DNA of 64,000 bases. It comes from Rhizoclosmatium globosum. Lineage: Eukaryota; Chytridiomycota; Chytridiomycetes; Chytridiales; Chytriomycetaceae. Shown piece after piece: positions 32,895 through 43,613 of the stretch (position 1 is the stretch's first letter; each line of letters starts with the position of its first letter). The DNA lies in assembly GCA_002104985.1 (NCBI GenBank), contig MCGO01000038.1, positions 1 to 64,000 on the forward strand, in the 5' to 3' direction. Below the pieces are notes generated by a model. The model had not been told where the DNA came from. It saw only the letters and a program-made list of their open reading frames with translations, and did no database searches. The position numbers and the translations under genes are program-made.

Positions 32895-33963
32895 ATGTAT
32901 TCAAAAACCAATGAACACTCCATTACCGATGTTGTCAGTCTCCTACGAACAACGCTTGCAGAACTGGCAGAAGTCAAACACTCCCTGGCTGCCCTTCAAT
33001 CCAGCCATGAATCCCTCAAAGCCTCGCTAAACCAGAGCCATCAGCAAACTCTACAAGAGATCGAAAAGCTCCGCAATCCAACAAAGAAACATTACACCAA
33101 ACTGACTAGTATGCCTCAAGAGGTTGTGGCTCAAATCATGAGCTGGATTTTTCCATACGACGTGTGGCAGTTCCGCGAGTTATCCAAATCGTTCAATGAA
33201 CTCATAAGCTCATCAAGATTTGCTGCTTTGAATTTGAATCGCTTTGTCCCAACTCCAGATTATTCAGTCGATTGCTCTTGGGCTCCCACTTGCTGGGATA
33301 TGCTGTCCTTTCACTCACCAGTATCCTATCAATCTGAATACGCACGAAAAAACTTGACTCATTTTATCAAGTTGATTTGGTCATGCGAAATTCGTGCTGA
33401 AGTGGGGATTCCAGCTTCATGGTTTCCTCACCTCACAAACCTTGAGCGATTGGACTGGGATGAATGCAGCCTCGTTGGTCCGATTCCTGAAGAAATTGGA
33501 AGTCTTTCAAGTTTTCAGCAACTTAATCTGTCATTAAATACGCTGTCAGGAGATTTGGGGATGTCTTCCAGCTGAGCTTGGCAGGCTGGTTTCACTGAAA
33601 AGTTTGGCTATTTATGGTACAAGAATAACTGGCCCCATTCCAGCGGATATTGGAAACTTAATTCAACTTGAATTCTTGGTTTTGGGACTTGACGAAGGAC
33701 CATTTGGACGGGACAAATTACCTCCAGAACTGGGAAATCTGTCGAACCTCAAAGTACTTCGACTTTCGTCGTGCAGTCTAATTGGTACAATACCTGCTGA
33801 ATATGGCAATTTAACTTCATTGACAAATCTTGCTCTACACAGTAACAGATTAAGTGGCCCGCTTCCAATTGAGTGGGGGACCAGAAACTTTGAGACTTGT
33901 GATTTATCGAAAAATGATGGATTCGTGTTTCCTTTCAATGTCCCTGATCATTGGGTAATTTAA
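32895..33963 (+). CDS. F-box/LRR protein 4, interrupted copy
   Basis: From MYSKTNEHSITDVVSLLR the gene encodes the coiled coil, NPTKKHYT, the F-box (MPQEVVAQIMSWIFPYDVWQ), the linker VSYQSEYARKNLTHFIKLIW and two LRRs, then hits a stop at 33573 after LSGDLGMSSS. In another frame LPAELGRLVSLKSLAIYG resumes at once and the remaining LRRs reach the cap FNVPDHWVI. By comparison with the paralogue at 34298, one LRR of about 20 residues between LSG and LPAELG is largely missing, so this is more than a one-base error. It could be a recent pseudogene or a copy in which an internal deletion broke the frame. Its ATG is only 43 bases from that of TRAPPC11 on the opposite strand. Confidence 0.75.
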
Positions 33964-34297
33964 TTGCGTAAATAAACAAAAACTAACAAAGGATGAGTCC
34001 ATATCCAATCATACTTCAAATGACTATGACTACCTAGTTTTAAAACAGCAATGCTGGAAGAATGTCTCCGATCTCGAATGTCGCTTACAGAGTTCTCTCA
34101 AAACCAACTTCAAGTTCCACCCATACTCAAAAGTGGACACATATTTCCATGAAATGCTCCTCAGCTCCTGGTCGTTAAAGGATATAAATGTCGACTTACA
34201 GTAAATAATTGCAGTCGCGTAACTCTGCGTGTGAATAGATCTAGTTTGGAGGGAAACAGCAAGATTTCGCAAACTTCATACACAAGCTCGAATCAAG
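33964..34297. other. Gap between F-box/LRR copies 4 and 5
   Basis: The 334 bases join two direct-oriented paralogues. They hold a 3' UTR (AATAAAC at 33970) and the promoter of copy 5. A minus-strand open frame (34030..34272) shows no family features. Confidence 0.4.
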
Positions 34298-35434
34298 ATG
34301 ATGTGCTCTTCTATCAAGATAGATCCCTCGATAACTGACGTCATAAGCCTTCTCCACGTAGCCCTTTTCGAACTAGCATCCGTGAAACACTCCCTCGCCA
34401 CCCTCCAAACAAGCTACGACACCCTCAAAGCAACAACAGCCCACAACCACCACCAAATGATGCAAGAGATAAAGAAACTGTGCAATTCGACAAAGAAGCA
34501 TTACACCCAACTGACCAGCCTTCCGAAAGACGTTGTGTGTGAAATCATGAGTTGGATCCACCCACAGGAAGTCTGGAAGCTGAGAGGACTCTCGAAATCG
34601 TTTAGGGAACTGTTGATTTCGTCGAGGTTCGCTGCATTGAACATCGCTCGTTTTGTGCCGCAGCCACTGGATTGTTTTCAAGATACATCCACAGATGCGG
34701 ATCAATATGATATCATCTTCTTTGGAGCGCCTACTTCTTATCAAACCGAATATGCACGAATGATATTGACTAAATACTCAAGGTTATGGTGGCTCCAACC
34801 GTTCGATAAGCTGATTCCAATTCCATGGCTACTTGAGCTCCGAGATTTAGTTGAATTGGATTGGATGTGTTGCTCTTTGATTGGTCCGATACCTGACGAA
34901 ATTGGACGTATGACCTCCCTTAAACTACTTGATCTTTCCACCAACTCATTGGAAGGAGAAATTCCACTTACAATTGGGAATCTTGTCAATTTGACTATCT
35001 TGGAGCTATATGACAACGATGGTCTTTGTGGAACGCTCCCAGCGGAACTGGGTAATCTTGTTTTGCTCGAGAAACTCGTCATTTACGGCACTAGTGTAAT
35101 GGGTCCAATACCACTCGAAATTGGAAACCTGAGAAATTTGATTACATTAGTCTTGGATCTTGGAATCAATCCGACTTGCCCAAGCGTCTTAATTGAGGAG
35201 TTGAGCAACCTTTCACGTCTTACCACACTAGACCTTTCTCGATGTCACCTTGTTGGCGGTATACCGTCATCGCTGGGACATATTCGATCATTACAGCACT
35301 TACTTTTATATCAAAACGAGTTGGAAGGCCCAGTTCCGATGGAGTGGGGAACATTGGACTTGGAGACTTGTAAACTGAATGGAAACAAGTGCCTCACGTA
35401 TAGTTTTATCCCTCCTGAAGGCTGGAGTGTATAA
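34298..35434 (+). CDS. F-box/LRR protein 5 (intact, 378 residues)
   Basis: This copy is the best template for the family. Residues 12-60 form a coiled coil, NSTKKHYT sits at 63-70, the F-box covers 72-110 (LTSLPKDVVCEIMSWIHP then KLRGLSKSFRELL), and TSYQTEYARMILTKYSRLWW forms the linker. Eight or so repeats with IPxEIGxLxxL consensus follow, interrupted by the family's irregular repeat LDLGINPTCPSVLIEELSNL. The end is FIPPEGWSV. It lies directly downstream of copy 4 in the same orientation, as from a tandem duplication. GAATAAA follows the stop at 35452. An SCF substrate-receptor role is inferred from the F-box. Confidence 0.9.
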   Translation: MMCSSIKIDPSITDVISLLHVALFELASVKHSLATLQTSYDTLKATTAHNHHQMMQEIKKLCNSTKKHYTQLTSLPKDVVCEIMSWIHPQEVWKLRGLSKSFRELLISSRFAALNIARFVPQPLDCFQDTSTDADQYDIIFFGAPTSYQTEYARMILTKYSRLWWLQPFDKLIPIPWLLELRDLVELDWMCCSLIGPIPDEIGRMTSLKLLDLSTNSLEGEIPLTIGNLVNLTILELYDNDGLCGTLPAELGNLVLLEKLVIYGTSVMGPIPLEIGNLRNLITLVLDLGINPTCPSVLIEELSNLSRLTTLDLSRCHLVGGIPSSLGHIRSLQHLLLYQNELEGPVPMEWGTLDLETCKLNGNKCLTYSFIPPEGWSV

Positions 35435-35498
35435 TATACAGGCTTGAGAGTGAATAAAAAGCAAATAATGTAGAACCTGAAAACCCATCAACACAAAA

Positions 35499-36069
35499 AT
35501 GTTTTCTGCAATCTTCACGTTATGTCTGACGACGACCTTCGTTCTTCACTTGCACGCGATGCCCTTCTCTGAATCAAAATCACCCACTAAAATCGGATAC
35601 GTGTGCGGACACACTGATTCCTCAAACGCTGCCACCTGTCAAACGCCACTCATCTGTGCAACAACAACACCATCTCGCTCATCATGCCAACTTGCCGCCA
35701 GTAATGTAGGAGAACCATGTGGACCATTACGCCGTCGTCGGTTTTACCCGCCCTTCTGTTTGGATGGCTTGAGATGTACGAATTCTGTTTGTCGACCTGT
35801 CAGTGGTTTGCAGCAAACTTGTGGGCCGTATACGAATATGCCGATTTGTGATTCAGGTGCGTGATACCAATTTTTGAACGCGTGCAAACCTGAATAATAT
35901 TATAGGATTGGAATGTGCACGAACTGGAACTGGAGTTGAATCACCCAGTTTCTCATGCCAAGAGAAGGCGAGCAAGAAGGGAGAATCTTGTGGAATTGGG
36001 TACCATGGAAGACCTGTTGCTCCGTATTGTGTAATGGAATTTGGATGTTCGAATAATACTTGCGTGTAA
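35499..36069 (+). CDS. Secreted cysteine-rich protein 1
   Basis: A signal peptide (MFSAIFTLCLTTTFVLHLHA) is followed by a mature protein of about 150 residues with some 16 cysteines in units like YVCGHTDSSNAATCQTPLIC and CGPLRRRRFYPPFCLDGLRC. A 49-nt intron (35857..35905) joins in phase 1 to GLECARTGTGVESPS and the protein ends CSNNTCV. The spacing, with C-G starting each unit and xLxC closing it, is shared with three nearby genes, so this is one of a local paralogue set. It resembles dickkopf-like and other small disulphide modules only in general spacing. Export to the cell surface or medium is likely; function unknown. Confidence 0.8.
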
Positions 36070-36142
36070 ACATTGTAAAATGAAAGATGCATGTTTATTT
36101 ACTCTTGTAATCTGCTGCTAAAACTATAAAGAACGAGGTAAT

Positions 36143-38391
36143 CTAGGCTGCTGGTGCGATATACCCGTGCTCAAACATTCCATCGACAAGGGACGGATTC
36201 GCAATTAAAGCAATCAACCGAATTGAAGCTGATTCGTCGCCATATGACGCTGCTTTTGAAAAGAATTCAATCGCTTTCTCCAAATCGCGGTCAGTTCCTT
36301 GTCCTGTCTCGTAACACTGGCCAACGGCAAACATAGCCTTCACAGATCCTCCTTCTGCTGCTGTAGAGTACCATTCGAAAGCTTCATCTGGATTTTGTCG
36401 ACAGCCAGTACCGTTCATGAGACAGTCGGCAAGTTTTGCTTGCGCACGAACGTGGTCTTTTTCCGCCGCCATGCGGAAAAGTCTGTATGCTTCCTTAGGG
36501 CGTTGTTTGATTCCTGATCCGCCTTCTAAATAAATCATGGCTAGGTTTGTCATTGCCCTGAATAGATTGTGGATTAGATCACGTTGATAGACTTCAAATA
36601 GACCAACTCACCATGCATTCCCTTGCTCCGTACTCTCTCTATACCAATAAACTGCCTTCTTAATATTTCTTCGTGTTCCAATCCCATCCTCGTACAAATG
36701 TCCTAACGTATTCTGTGCAAGATCGTTCCCCCCTTTCGCACTCAACTTGATCCACTTGTACGCAAGAACCTCATCCACATCCACACCAGTCCCAGACCGA
36801 TAACAACACCCTAAACTCAATTGTGCAGGGGAGTGTCCAAAGTGCGCAGACTCGGAATACATTTTGACGGCAGCGACTTCATCTACTTCGCATCCAATAC
36901 CGTTTTGGTAGCAGTATCCGAGAGAATGCATCGCGAACGCGTTTCCAGCGGCGGCGGACTTTTTGTACCATTCTACAGCCATTTCTTCGTCCTTGGGAAC
37001 ACCGACGCCGTATTGGTATGCGTGGCCGAGGTTATGTTGGGCACGGGAATGCCCTTGGAGGGCGGCTTGTTGGTACCAGTGAGCGCCGAGTTCTTCTGAC
37101 GGTTCGCAGCCGAGACCGTTTTGGAGACAGAATCCGAGGTTACATTGAGCCCATGGATATCCTATATCAATATGAATGATAGTGATCAGTTGTTGATTCA
37201 GTATTTTGAGTTTGAAAGCATTCATACCTTGATTCGCAGCGAGTTTATACCAGTAAACAGCCTTTTCTTCGTTGCGTGTAACGCCTACACCTTCTTCGTA
37301 CATGAATCCAAGACTGTTTTGGGCATAGCAGGAGCCTAGGGCAGCAGCTTTACGGTACCACTCCACAGCCAATTCATCATCCCTCTGGTCAACTCCGATA
37401 CCTTCCTCGAAACAATGGGCGAGGTTGTACATTGATGTAAGATCTCCGTCACTTGCAGCTTCAAGGTACAAGACGAAAGCGAGCTCTTCATCCTTTGATA
37501 TGAGAGGTTAGGAAAAGTTGGAATACGGGATGATAGACATACCTTGTCAACACCAATTCCTTCACCATAGCAATACGCCAAGACTCCTTTAGCTCTTGAA
37601 TGTCCCAACTCAGCTGCTGTTCTGTAGAGCTCAATAGCTTTCTGCATGTCACGAGCAAATCCAATGCCATCATGGTAGCAAACGCCGAGAGCATAACAGG
37701 AAGCAGCAAACGCCGGAGATACAGAGCCTCTTGCGACTGCTTCAGAGAGCCAGAGTCCTGCATCATCAATCCCACCAACCCTTTTGATCCATTCCTCAGC
37801 CTCCAAACGATCAATCTTTACATTTGGCCGACCATAACGTCTGAGAAATGACATGCGAATAGAAGAGAGACCGTTGCTCTTCAATGCAGCAGATTGATGG
37901 AGTGTTTCAGCCATCTTAGCATCCTCTTCGACACCCAGGCCAAACTCATAGCAGAATCCGAGGATTGCCTACTGACTGAATCAGTTTCACTATCATAATC
38001 TAAACGAAAGAAGAGTATCCAAGCACTCCACCTTTGCCATGACATGTCCATCGAGGTTGAAGCAGGCCCGCTTGAGCAGCGACACGGCCTTCTTCTCGTC
38101 GACGCCGAACCCGTTCCAGCCAAACAAAAGATTCTCGGCCATTTCGACGCAGATTCCCGCATCTTTTTCTGCTTCGACGAGCATCGCAGCGATTGAATTG
38201 CCGATCGAGTTTGTTGAGTTTGTTGAGTTTGTTGCGTGCGGACCTGTCCTAATCGTTGTTGTTGTTGTGGCTGTGGCTGAGTGCGGCTCTGCGGCGGGTG
38301 CAACGTGGAACTCGCCGATTGGATCAGACGTGGCGACGTGGTGGCGGTGGTGGTGGTGGTCGTCTGCCACTCGCTTGGATCCAGCCGTCAT
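36143..38391 (-). CDS. Sel1-repeat protein (SKT5/HRD3-type solenoid)
   Basis: The N terminus is His-rich and Ser/Thr-rich (DDHHHHRHH; an NST repeat from GAGTTTGTT units). From about residue 60 onwards at least a dozen Sel1-like repeats follow, e.g. AYCYGEGIGVDK, AHCFEEGIGVDQ, GFMYEEGVGVTRNEEKAVYW, GHAYQYGVGVPKDEEMAVEW and GQCYETGQGTDRDLEKAIEF. Introns lie near 38030, 37540, 37180 and 36590; the one near 37150-37225 separates the phrase KLAANQG from YPWAQCNLGFCLQNG. Sel1 solenoids scaffold complexes, for example chitin synthase activation by Skt5 or ER-associated degradation by Hrd3. No membrane anchor or CAAX box is seen, so neither role is proven. It interrupts the secreted cysteine-rich cluster. 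Confidence 0.87.
38205..38235 (+). repeat. GAGTTTGTT nonanucleotide repeat, coding
   Basis: Three to four GAGTTTGTT units encode Asn-Ser-Thr repeats in the disordered N terminus of the Sel1-repeat protein on the other strand. NST triplets are N-glycosylation sequons if the segment is luminal. Confidence 0.85.
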
Positions 38392-38550
38392 TTGTTTGAA
38401 ACCTCAAGTGAAACACAAGGGACACTTGGATTCACTGGTGAAACGTTAACTGTTAATTATTAACACAAAAAATGAAATATTCTATTGAGATGCAATGTTA
38501 CGACGCCACAGTTTGACGGCCCGACAATTATTCTTCGGTGGATTCTTTCA

Positions 38551-39200
38551 ATGCACCATTCTTTGATTCTGACCATCATCACTCTTTGGCTTGCCCTCGC
38601 CAATGCTATGGCTGTACTCACTCCTTCACATCTCACTGAGGTCGTCGCAGCTACAGCTGAGCCAACAGCTTCCATCGAACGCGTCACGTCAAACATCGCG
38701 ACACCCACTTCTGAGCCAACTTATCCAAACTCCCTCGCTCATTGAACCAAACATGCGGCCTCTCAGCTATAGAACTTCCAAAATCTAATACAAACTGTGA
38801 GCTCGGATACCTATGCTCGCCCTCCTCATATGACAGCTCTGTCACTGTCTGCGCTGAAAGACTCAACGGCTACAAAAAGCCATGTGGGCCCACCAGTGCC
38901 CCCGTCGGTACTCATGGATTTGGATGTAAACGTGGCTTTGCTTGTGAAGATGGTGTTTGTGTGCGCCCGAAGGCGAATTGGGGTGAACCATGTAAAGGAA
39001 ACATTCAGCCGTACATTGAATGTACGGATGACTTGTTGAAATGTTCTTTTGATATTCCGTCGTCGAATGGGCTTGGTATTTGCAGGATTTGGAGTAAATT
39101 GGGAGGTGTTTGTGGAGATGATATTTCGATGCCTGTCTGCGACGACGTGTTGGAATGCCGCAATGGAGTTTGTGAATTGGAAGGCCCTTCCCCACGTTGA
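38551..39200 (+). CDS. Secreted cysteine-rich protein 2
   Basis: The start MHHSLILTIITLWLALANAM is a clear signal peptide. A Thr/Pro/Ser linker follows, then the frame ends at SLAH near 38745 while NQTCGLSAIELPKSNTNC opens immediately in the next frame, so one base is displaced about 38741. The cysteine-rich body (CELGYLCSPSS, CAERLNGYKKPCGP, FGCKRGFACEDGVC, CGDDISMPVCDDVLECRNGVC) closely parallels the gene at 41284: both share VCSQRL/VCAERL, then a CG unit and VxGxHGxGC. A mature length of about 150-170 residues is expected. Extracellular role, partner unknown. Confidence 0.75.
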
Positions 39201-39339
39201 ATATCTGGCAAGGTCAATCTGTTTATTTCTTGTTACTAAGGACAATGATGCAACAATGAGTCCAAATAAAGACCAACACTGCATTGTTGGTACAATGATG
39301 GCATTAAAATCCACAATGCCCAAAAAATTTACCTGAACA

Positions 39340-41178
39340 ATGAACTTTCTTGCGAGAGTCCTCATCGCCATCCAACTTGCCGCCTATATTGTCCAATCTG
39401 GTCCAGCAGATGCAGCCCCCAAAATTCAACTTACGTATTTCGGAGGACCTGTTATACCCAACATTGAAGTGTGAGACTCGCATTATATTCTGATTGGGCT
39501 GTTACTCAAAACAACACAACACCGCCTCCTTATAGTTTCACAATCTTTATTGGCCAAGGCCAAGTGCAGCATCAAAAGACAATGAACGACTTTTATTCAT
39601 TCTTTGTGAGGTCTCCTGTGATGGACATGTTGGCGGTGGAGTATTCTACTCCGCTTCAGAATCTTGGGTACGGAAAGTTGGTGGGAACAAGGGTTGAACT
39701 CAATTCATCGCTTCCTACTACTGTTGCGGCTGATGACAAGAAACATATTCAGCCGTATTTCGCGTAAAATCCTATACTTGTTGCCTGTCTTTAATGAAAC
39801 TCACACATCTTGTTTTTCAGGAATCTAATCAAACGGGGGATTATTACTCCAAACGCGAACACATATATCGCTCTTTATTTGGATGATCAGATGAAGGCAA
39901 CACAATGTAATACCTTGTTCCTTGTTTTTCTCATATCTGACAAACGAGGTACAACAGCAAACCTTTTATCGTGTCGAGACTTTTGCGCATATCACGTCAG
40001 TTTCATCGAAAACAAGTTTGAATATTAATGTACTGCCAACAGGGAGTCATGGATATTTCCTCGTTGACGAATACAACCAAATATCTATACTATGGCGTTT
40101 TCCCAGACTTGAGTATGGCAGGATGCAACGGAAACTGCGGCATGGATCAATCTGTCTATAACAACATGTGTAGCATCGCTGCTCACGAAGTAAATAAGTT
40201 CATCGATTGTCTGCTTTGATTTTTAAGTTGGATTACAGGCCGCGGAGGCTATCACAGACGCGGCAGCAGGCTTAGCCACGTCGTTTCGATATCCACTGGG
40301 TTGGTATGCAAAGCCAAGTACTAATTTTGCAGGTGGTGAAATCGCAGATATCTGTAATGGGATTCATGGCAAACTGCAAGACACGGATGGAACTACATAC
40401 ACTACGCAGCAGCTTTGGAGCAATATAATGAAAAAGGTTTACTGCTGTCATTTTGCACTTTGCTGAACTGATATTCTTTTTCATACAGTGTGTGACCCAA
40501 CTCCCAAAAGATATAGTCATTGCTGAAAGCACCAAGAAGCGGACAGTATCGGCAACTAAAACTGTTACAGTTTTAGAAGCTACAGTCAAGGTCGAGGAAA
40601 GTCAAACAACAGAAACTAGAAAATTTCAAACCACAACGACTTCATACGTATCTTTCACATCTGGTGATACCTCACGATCATTTATCACCACCAAACCAAC
40701 TCTATCGAAGTCTGACTCAAATTCTCAAACACAAACAACGTCGTTGGATACAGTTTCAAAACGGTTTAACCAAACTGATGCAATAGTCAGTTCACTAACC
40801 TCTATGGAAAAGACTTTTGACACACTTACTATCACTTCTTTGACCTCCACGATCGCTTCAACTTCGCCAACTTCAACATCTTCATGGAGAATGAGCCCAA
40901 CAATCAATTCAACAGAAACTACTACTTTATTTATTGCATCCATATTCAGCTCGGGTATTTTTCAAAGTACTATTTCGAGAAACTCGCAGATTTCGTCGTA
41001 TACTACTTCGTCAACTACACTAGCAAGTCCAAAAACGGCAATAACTCAATCAAATACAGCGCGTTTGGCATCTCTAACGTTGACAGAGGTTTCAGCACAA
41101 GTAACAGAGAGGCCAGGTCTCACAACGGTTTCATATTCGCCTCTTCCCACAATTATCAAGCGCGTACCTAGAAAATAA
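39340..41178 (+). CDS. Secreted PHI-1/EXORDIUM-like protein with Ser/Thr-rich tail
   Basis: A signal peptide (MNFLARVLIAIQLAAYIVQS) leads to IQLTYFGGPVIPNIEV, the usual start of the phosphate-induced/EXORDIUM-like fold. Further family blocks appear in order through about five introns: FYSFFVRSPVMDMLAVEYST, GIITPNANTYIALYL, SCRDFCAYHVSF, YYGVFPDLSMAGCNGNCGMD, then IAAHE joined across an intron to AAEAITDAAAGLAT, and GEIADICNGIHG. HE-x2-E plus the GEIADIC segment resembles a metal site, but catalysis is unproven. After CVTQLPKDIVIAE comes a 200-residue Ser/Thr-rich, probably O-glycosylated tail with no GPI signal. Frame steps occur near 39470 and 40030. In plants this family promotes growth; in chytrids its role is unknown. 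Confidence 0.7.
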
Positions 41179-41283
41179 GTTTGTTTTCTTTTGATCGTCT
41201 CTCTTTTGTTGTTATTTTCTTGGCAAATATACCCTTTATGAGAATTGTCACGTCGAACATCAAAAAGAACACGAATCAAAACA

Positions 41284-41997
41284 ATGACCCCTTTCCTCCT
41301 CTTCTTCGCTCTACTCCTCACACCTTCAACCCTCGCCCAAAACGAAGGTTCCCCTGATAACTGGAACGCCCCCTTTTACCGCAAACTCAACGAAGTCTGT
41401 GGCTGGGCCCGCACAAAACCTCACGCCGTCCAATGCGAGCCCGGATACGTCTGCAAAGCCCTTCCAGGCACTCCAGCAACCGAAACCGTATGCTCCCAAC
41501 GTCTCCGCCAAAAGGGGCGTTTCTGTGGCGCGGATAGCGTTGCGCCTGGAGTTCATGGGTATGGCTGTAACGATGGTCTCGTATGCACGCCTGGGAACCC
41601 AGGTACACCGGCGGTTTGCTTACCCGCGCCGGCTGCTGTCGGGGGTACCTGTGAGTTGGACGGGGAGTTCCCCATTTCGTGTGTGGAGGGGTCTGTGTGT
41701 TACGCGGCTGGTAAGGCCTCTATTTGTCGTAAAGGACCTGTTGAGTTGGATGCAGAGTGTGGTGATTCGCTTGATCAATTTGTTTGTGGTGGTGCACTCC
41801 AGTGTGTACGCGTTGGAACGACTGCGTCGAAGCAAGCTGTGAACCGGTGTAAGGATTCTTTCGCTGCGAAGGGAGAAGTTTGTGGTGGTAGTGCTGTGGC
41901 CGGTTTCACTGCACCATTCTGTTTGAGTTCTTTGGAATGTGTTACGGGAATCTGTATGGACCAGGATATGATTTTGGCAAAAGTACTTCATAATTAG
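41284..41997 (+). CDS. Secreted cysteine-rich protein 3
   Basis: The intact single-exon gene encodes 237 residues. The chosen start, MTPFLLFFALLLTPSTLAQ, is a complete signal peptide; an in-frame upstream start would add only basic residues. Four to five disulphide units follow, e.g. CGWARTKPHAVQCEPGYVC, CGADSVAPGVHGYGCNDGLVC, CELDGEFPISCVEGSVC, CGDSLDQFVCGGALQC and CGGSAVAGFTAPFCLSSLEC. It is the longest and cleanest member of the local set, and a useful reference for repairing the others. Extracellular function unknown. Confidence 0.85.
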   Translation: MTPFLLFFALLLTPSTLAQNEGSPDNWNAPFYRKLNEVCGWARTKPHAVQCEPGYVCKALPGTPATETVCSQRLRQKGRFCGADSVAPGVHGYGCNDGLVCTPGNPGTPAVCLPAPAAVGGTCELDGEFPISCVEGSVCYAAGKASICRKGPVELDAECGDSLDQFVCGGALQCVRVGTTASKQAVNRCKDSFAAKGEVCGGSAVAGFTAPFCLSSLECVTGICMDQDMILAKVLHN

Positions 41998-42087
41998 TGA
42001 TGGAAGAGCCTGGATGTTTTACATTTCAGTCTGGAATTGTCACCGAATAAACAAACGAACCTGCATTCGCTGCATCGGCGCTAACAC

Positions 42088-42678
42088 ATGATCCTTTATC
42101 TCCTGCACTTTCTACTCGTCTCTACTGCTATCTGTTTCCCAGCGCGTCCTCTTCCGCCCTGGTTCATTGATGGTCCAATCAATGGTATGACAGATCTTTC
42201 CCTCTAACAGCAACTTTGACATCCTTCTCCCAGGAATAAACGGAACTTGCGTACGTTACCCAAAGCAACACAACACGTGCGAAGAAGGACTCAAATGTTA
42301 CAAAGGAACCTGCCAACTTCGCGTTCGAAGACTCGACGAAGAATGCGGCGACCATAGCAAACATCCAGCCGTCTGTGGGCCAGGCCTTGAATGCAAAGGA
42401 CCAACCCACCCTGTTCAAGGAGGTCTCGGTGCAACGTGTCAATATATTGTCCATACAAGTCGGATTGGAGGTTTCTGCTCTGATGTGGACCCAGCAAACA
42501 CAACCGTTTGTGAGTATGGGGTAGACTGTGTAGATGGAGTCTGTAGATTTTGGGCTCTTGAAGGAGAAGATTGTGGATCTGGCCCAAAGAAGCGCTCTGT
42601 AGCGGTGTTCTGCAATGTGTGAACAATAAGTGCGCACAACCTGTTTACCCGTCCATTACGCTCCTTGCTCACAACTGA
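42088..42678 (+). CDS. Secreted cysteine-rich protein 4
   Basis: The signal peptide MILYLLHFLLVSTAICFPAR is encoded in exon 1 (42088..42184); a 49-nt intron (42185..42233) joins in phase 1 to GINGTCVRYPKQHNTCEEGL. Units CGDHSKHPAVCGPGLEC, FCSDVDPANTTVCEYGVDC and CGSGPK match the neighbours. After GPKK the frame ends early, whereas ALCSGVLQCVNNKCAQPV continues the disulphide pattern in the next frame to a stop at 42676-42678, so one base is missing near 42592. Tail YPSITLLAHN. Extracellular, function unknown. Confidence 0.75.
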
Positions 42679-42786
42679 TTTAAGAAATTAATTAATATTA
42701 AATGATTGGCTGATTGATTGATTTGCCGTTGATTTGAACCAATAAGTTGGATTCCGAATCACAAGTGATATCACGAAAACCTCACC

Positions 42787-43553
42787 ATGAAATTCTACGA
42801 ACTCGTGTTTGACGCCGAAGGAACCGACCGCCATTTCTACGGAGGACCAACGGATGGAAGGCACACCTCAGTCTCCTTCATAAAGGCATCTCTGTCGAGA
42901 TCGAGGAAGTTACACATTGGGATGTTCGCACCAAATTGACGGAACGGAACGGTGGAGTCAAAGCAACAAGTCCAGCAATCGAGCTCCCCGATGGAAAGCT
43001 GCTCTGTGGATCCTTCCAAATCGCTGAATACCTGGAAGCAACCTATCCAGACCGTCCATCCCTCTTTTCCGGAAGCAAGGACTCTTCCCCTGCCGTCGTG
43101 AAAGCAGGAAAGGCGTATGCATTCATGATGGACCAAGGTCTAGGCGACTCAGACCCGGAATGGGCCGTCTGGCTCGACATTATTGTTGATGACATTCAAA
43201 ACGTGTTGTCCCGGACCCAACCGAGACTACTTTGTCTCTGACGCTAAATGGGGTCCAGATGGATTGAAAAAAATGCTTGCGCGTAAGGAGGAGCAGGATT
43301 TGTTGACGCGAGTCAAGGCGAACGTCTTGCCTTTGATTGCGGCTCTTAAGAATAGGCCTGGCGAGTTTTTGCAGGGGAGGAGCCTGGATTCGTGGATTAT
43401 GTTGTTTTTGGGCGGTATGCAATGTGCAGAAACAATAACCCGAAGTTGGCGAAGGAGATTTGGGAGGATCAAGGGAAGGAAATTGCGGAGTGGGTGGAGC
43501 GTTTGTTGCAGCGATACCCATCCATCAGACAATATTTGCGAAATTATGAATGA
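42787..43553 (+). CDS. Glutathione S-transferase-like protein
   Basis: MKFYELVFDAEG, then NGWKAHLSLLHKGISVEIEE, IELPDGKLLCGSFQIAEYLE (the Ser-containing glutathione site, LxDSxxIxxYL-like) and TYPDRPSLFSG make the thioredoxin-like half. The all-helical half includes DYFVSDAKWGPDGLKKML and ends RYAMCRNNNPKLAKEIWEDQ, WVERLLQRYPSIRQYL. This matches fungal GSTs of the omega/Ure2-like group in order and length (about 250 residues). Three one-base frame steps interrupt it: about 42852, 43212 and 43412. I infer sequence errors because each side stays strongly homologous. It would conjugate glutathione or act as a thiol reductase; substrates unknown. A dipeptidase of glutathione breakdown lies 3 kb downstream. 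Confidence 0.75.
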
Positions 43554-43613
43554 GAAGGGTACGAGTTCATCGTGTTTTACAAAATCGATTATATTAAATC
43601 AAAGAATCGTCAT

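Noticed and set aside
34030..34272. Minus-strand frame of 80 codons between F-box/LRR 4 and 5
   Set aside because: No motif, no partner exon, within a short intergenic gap.
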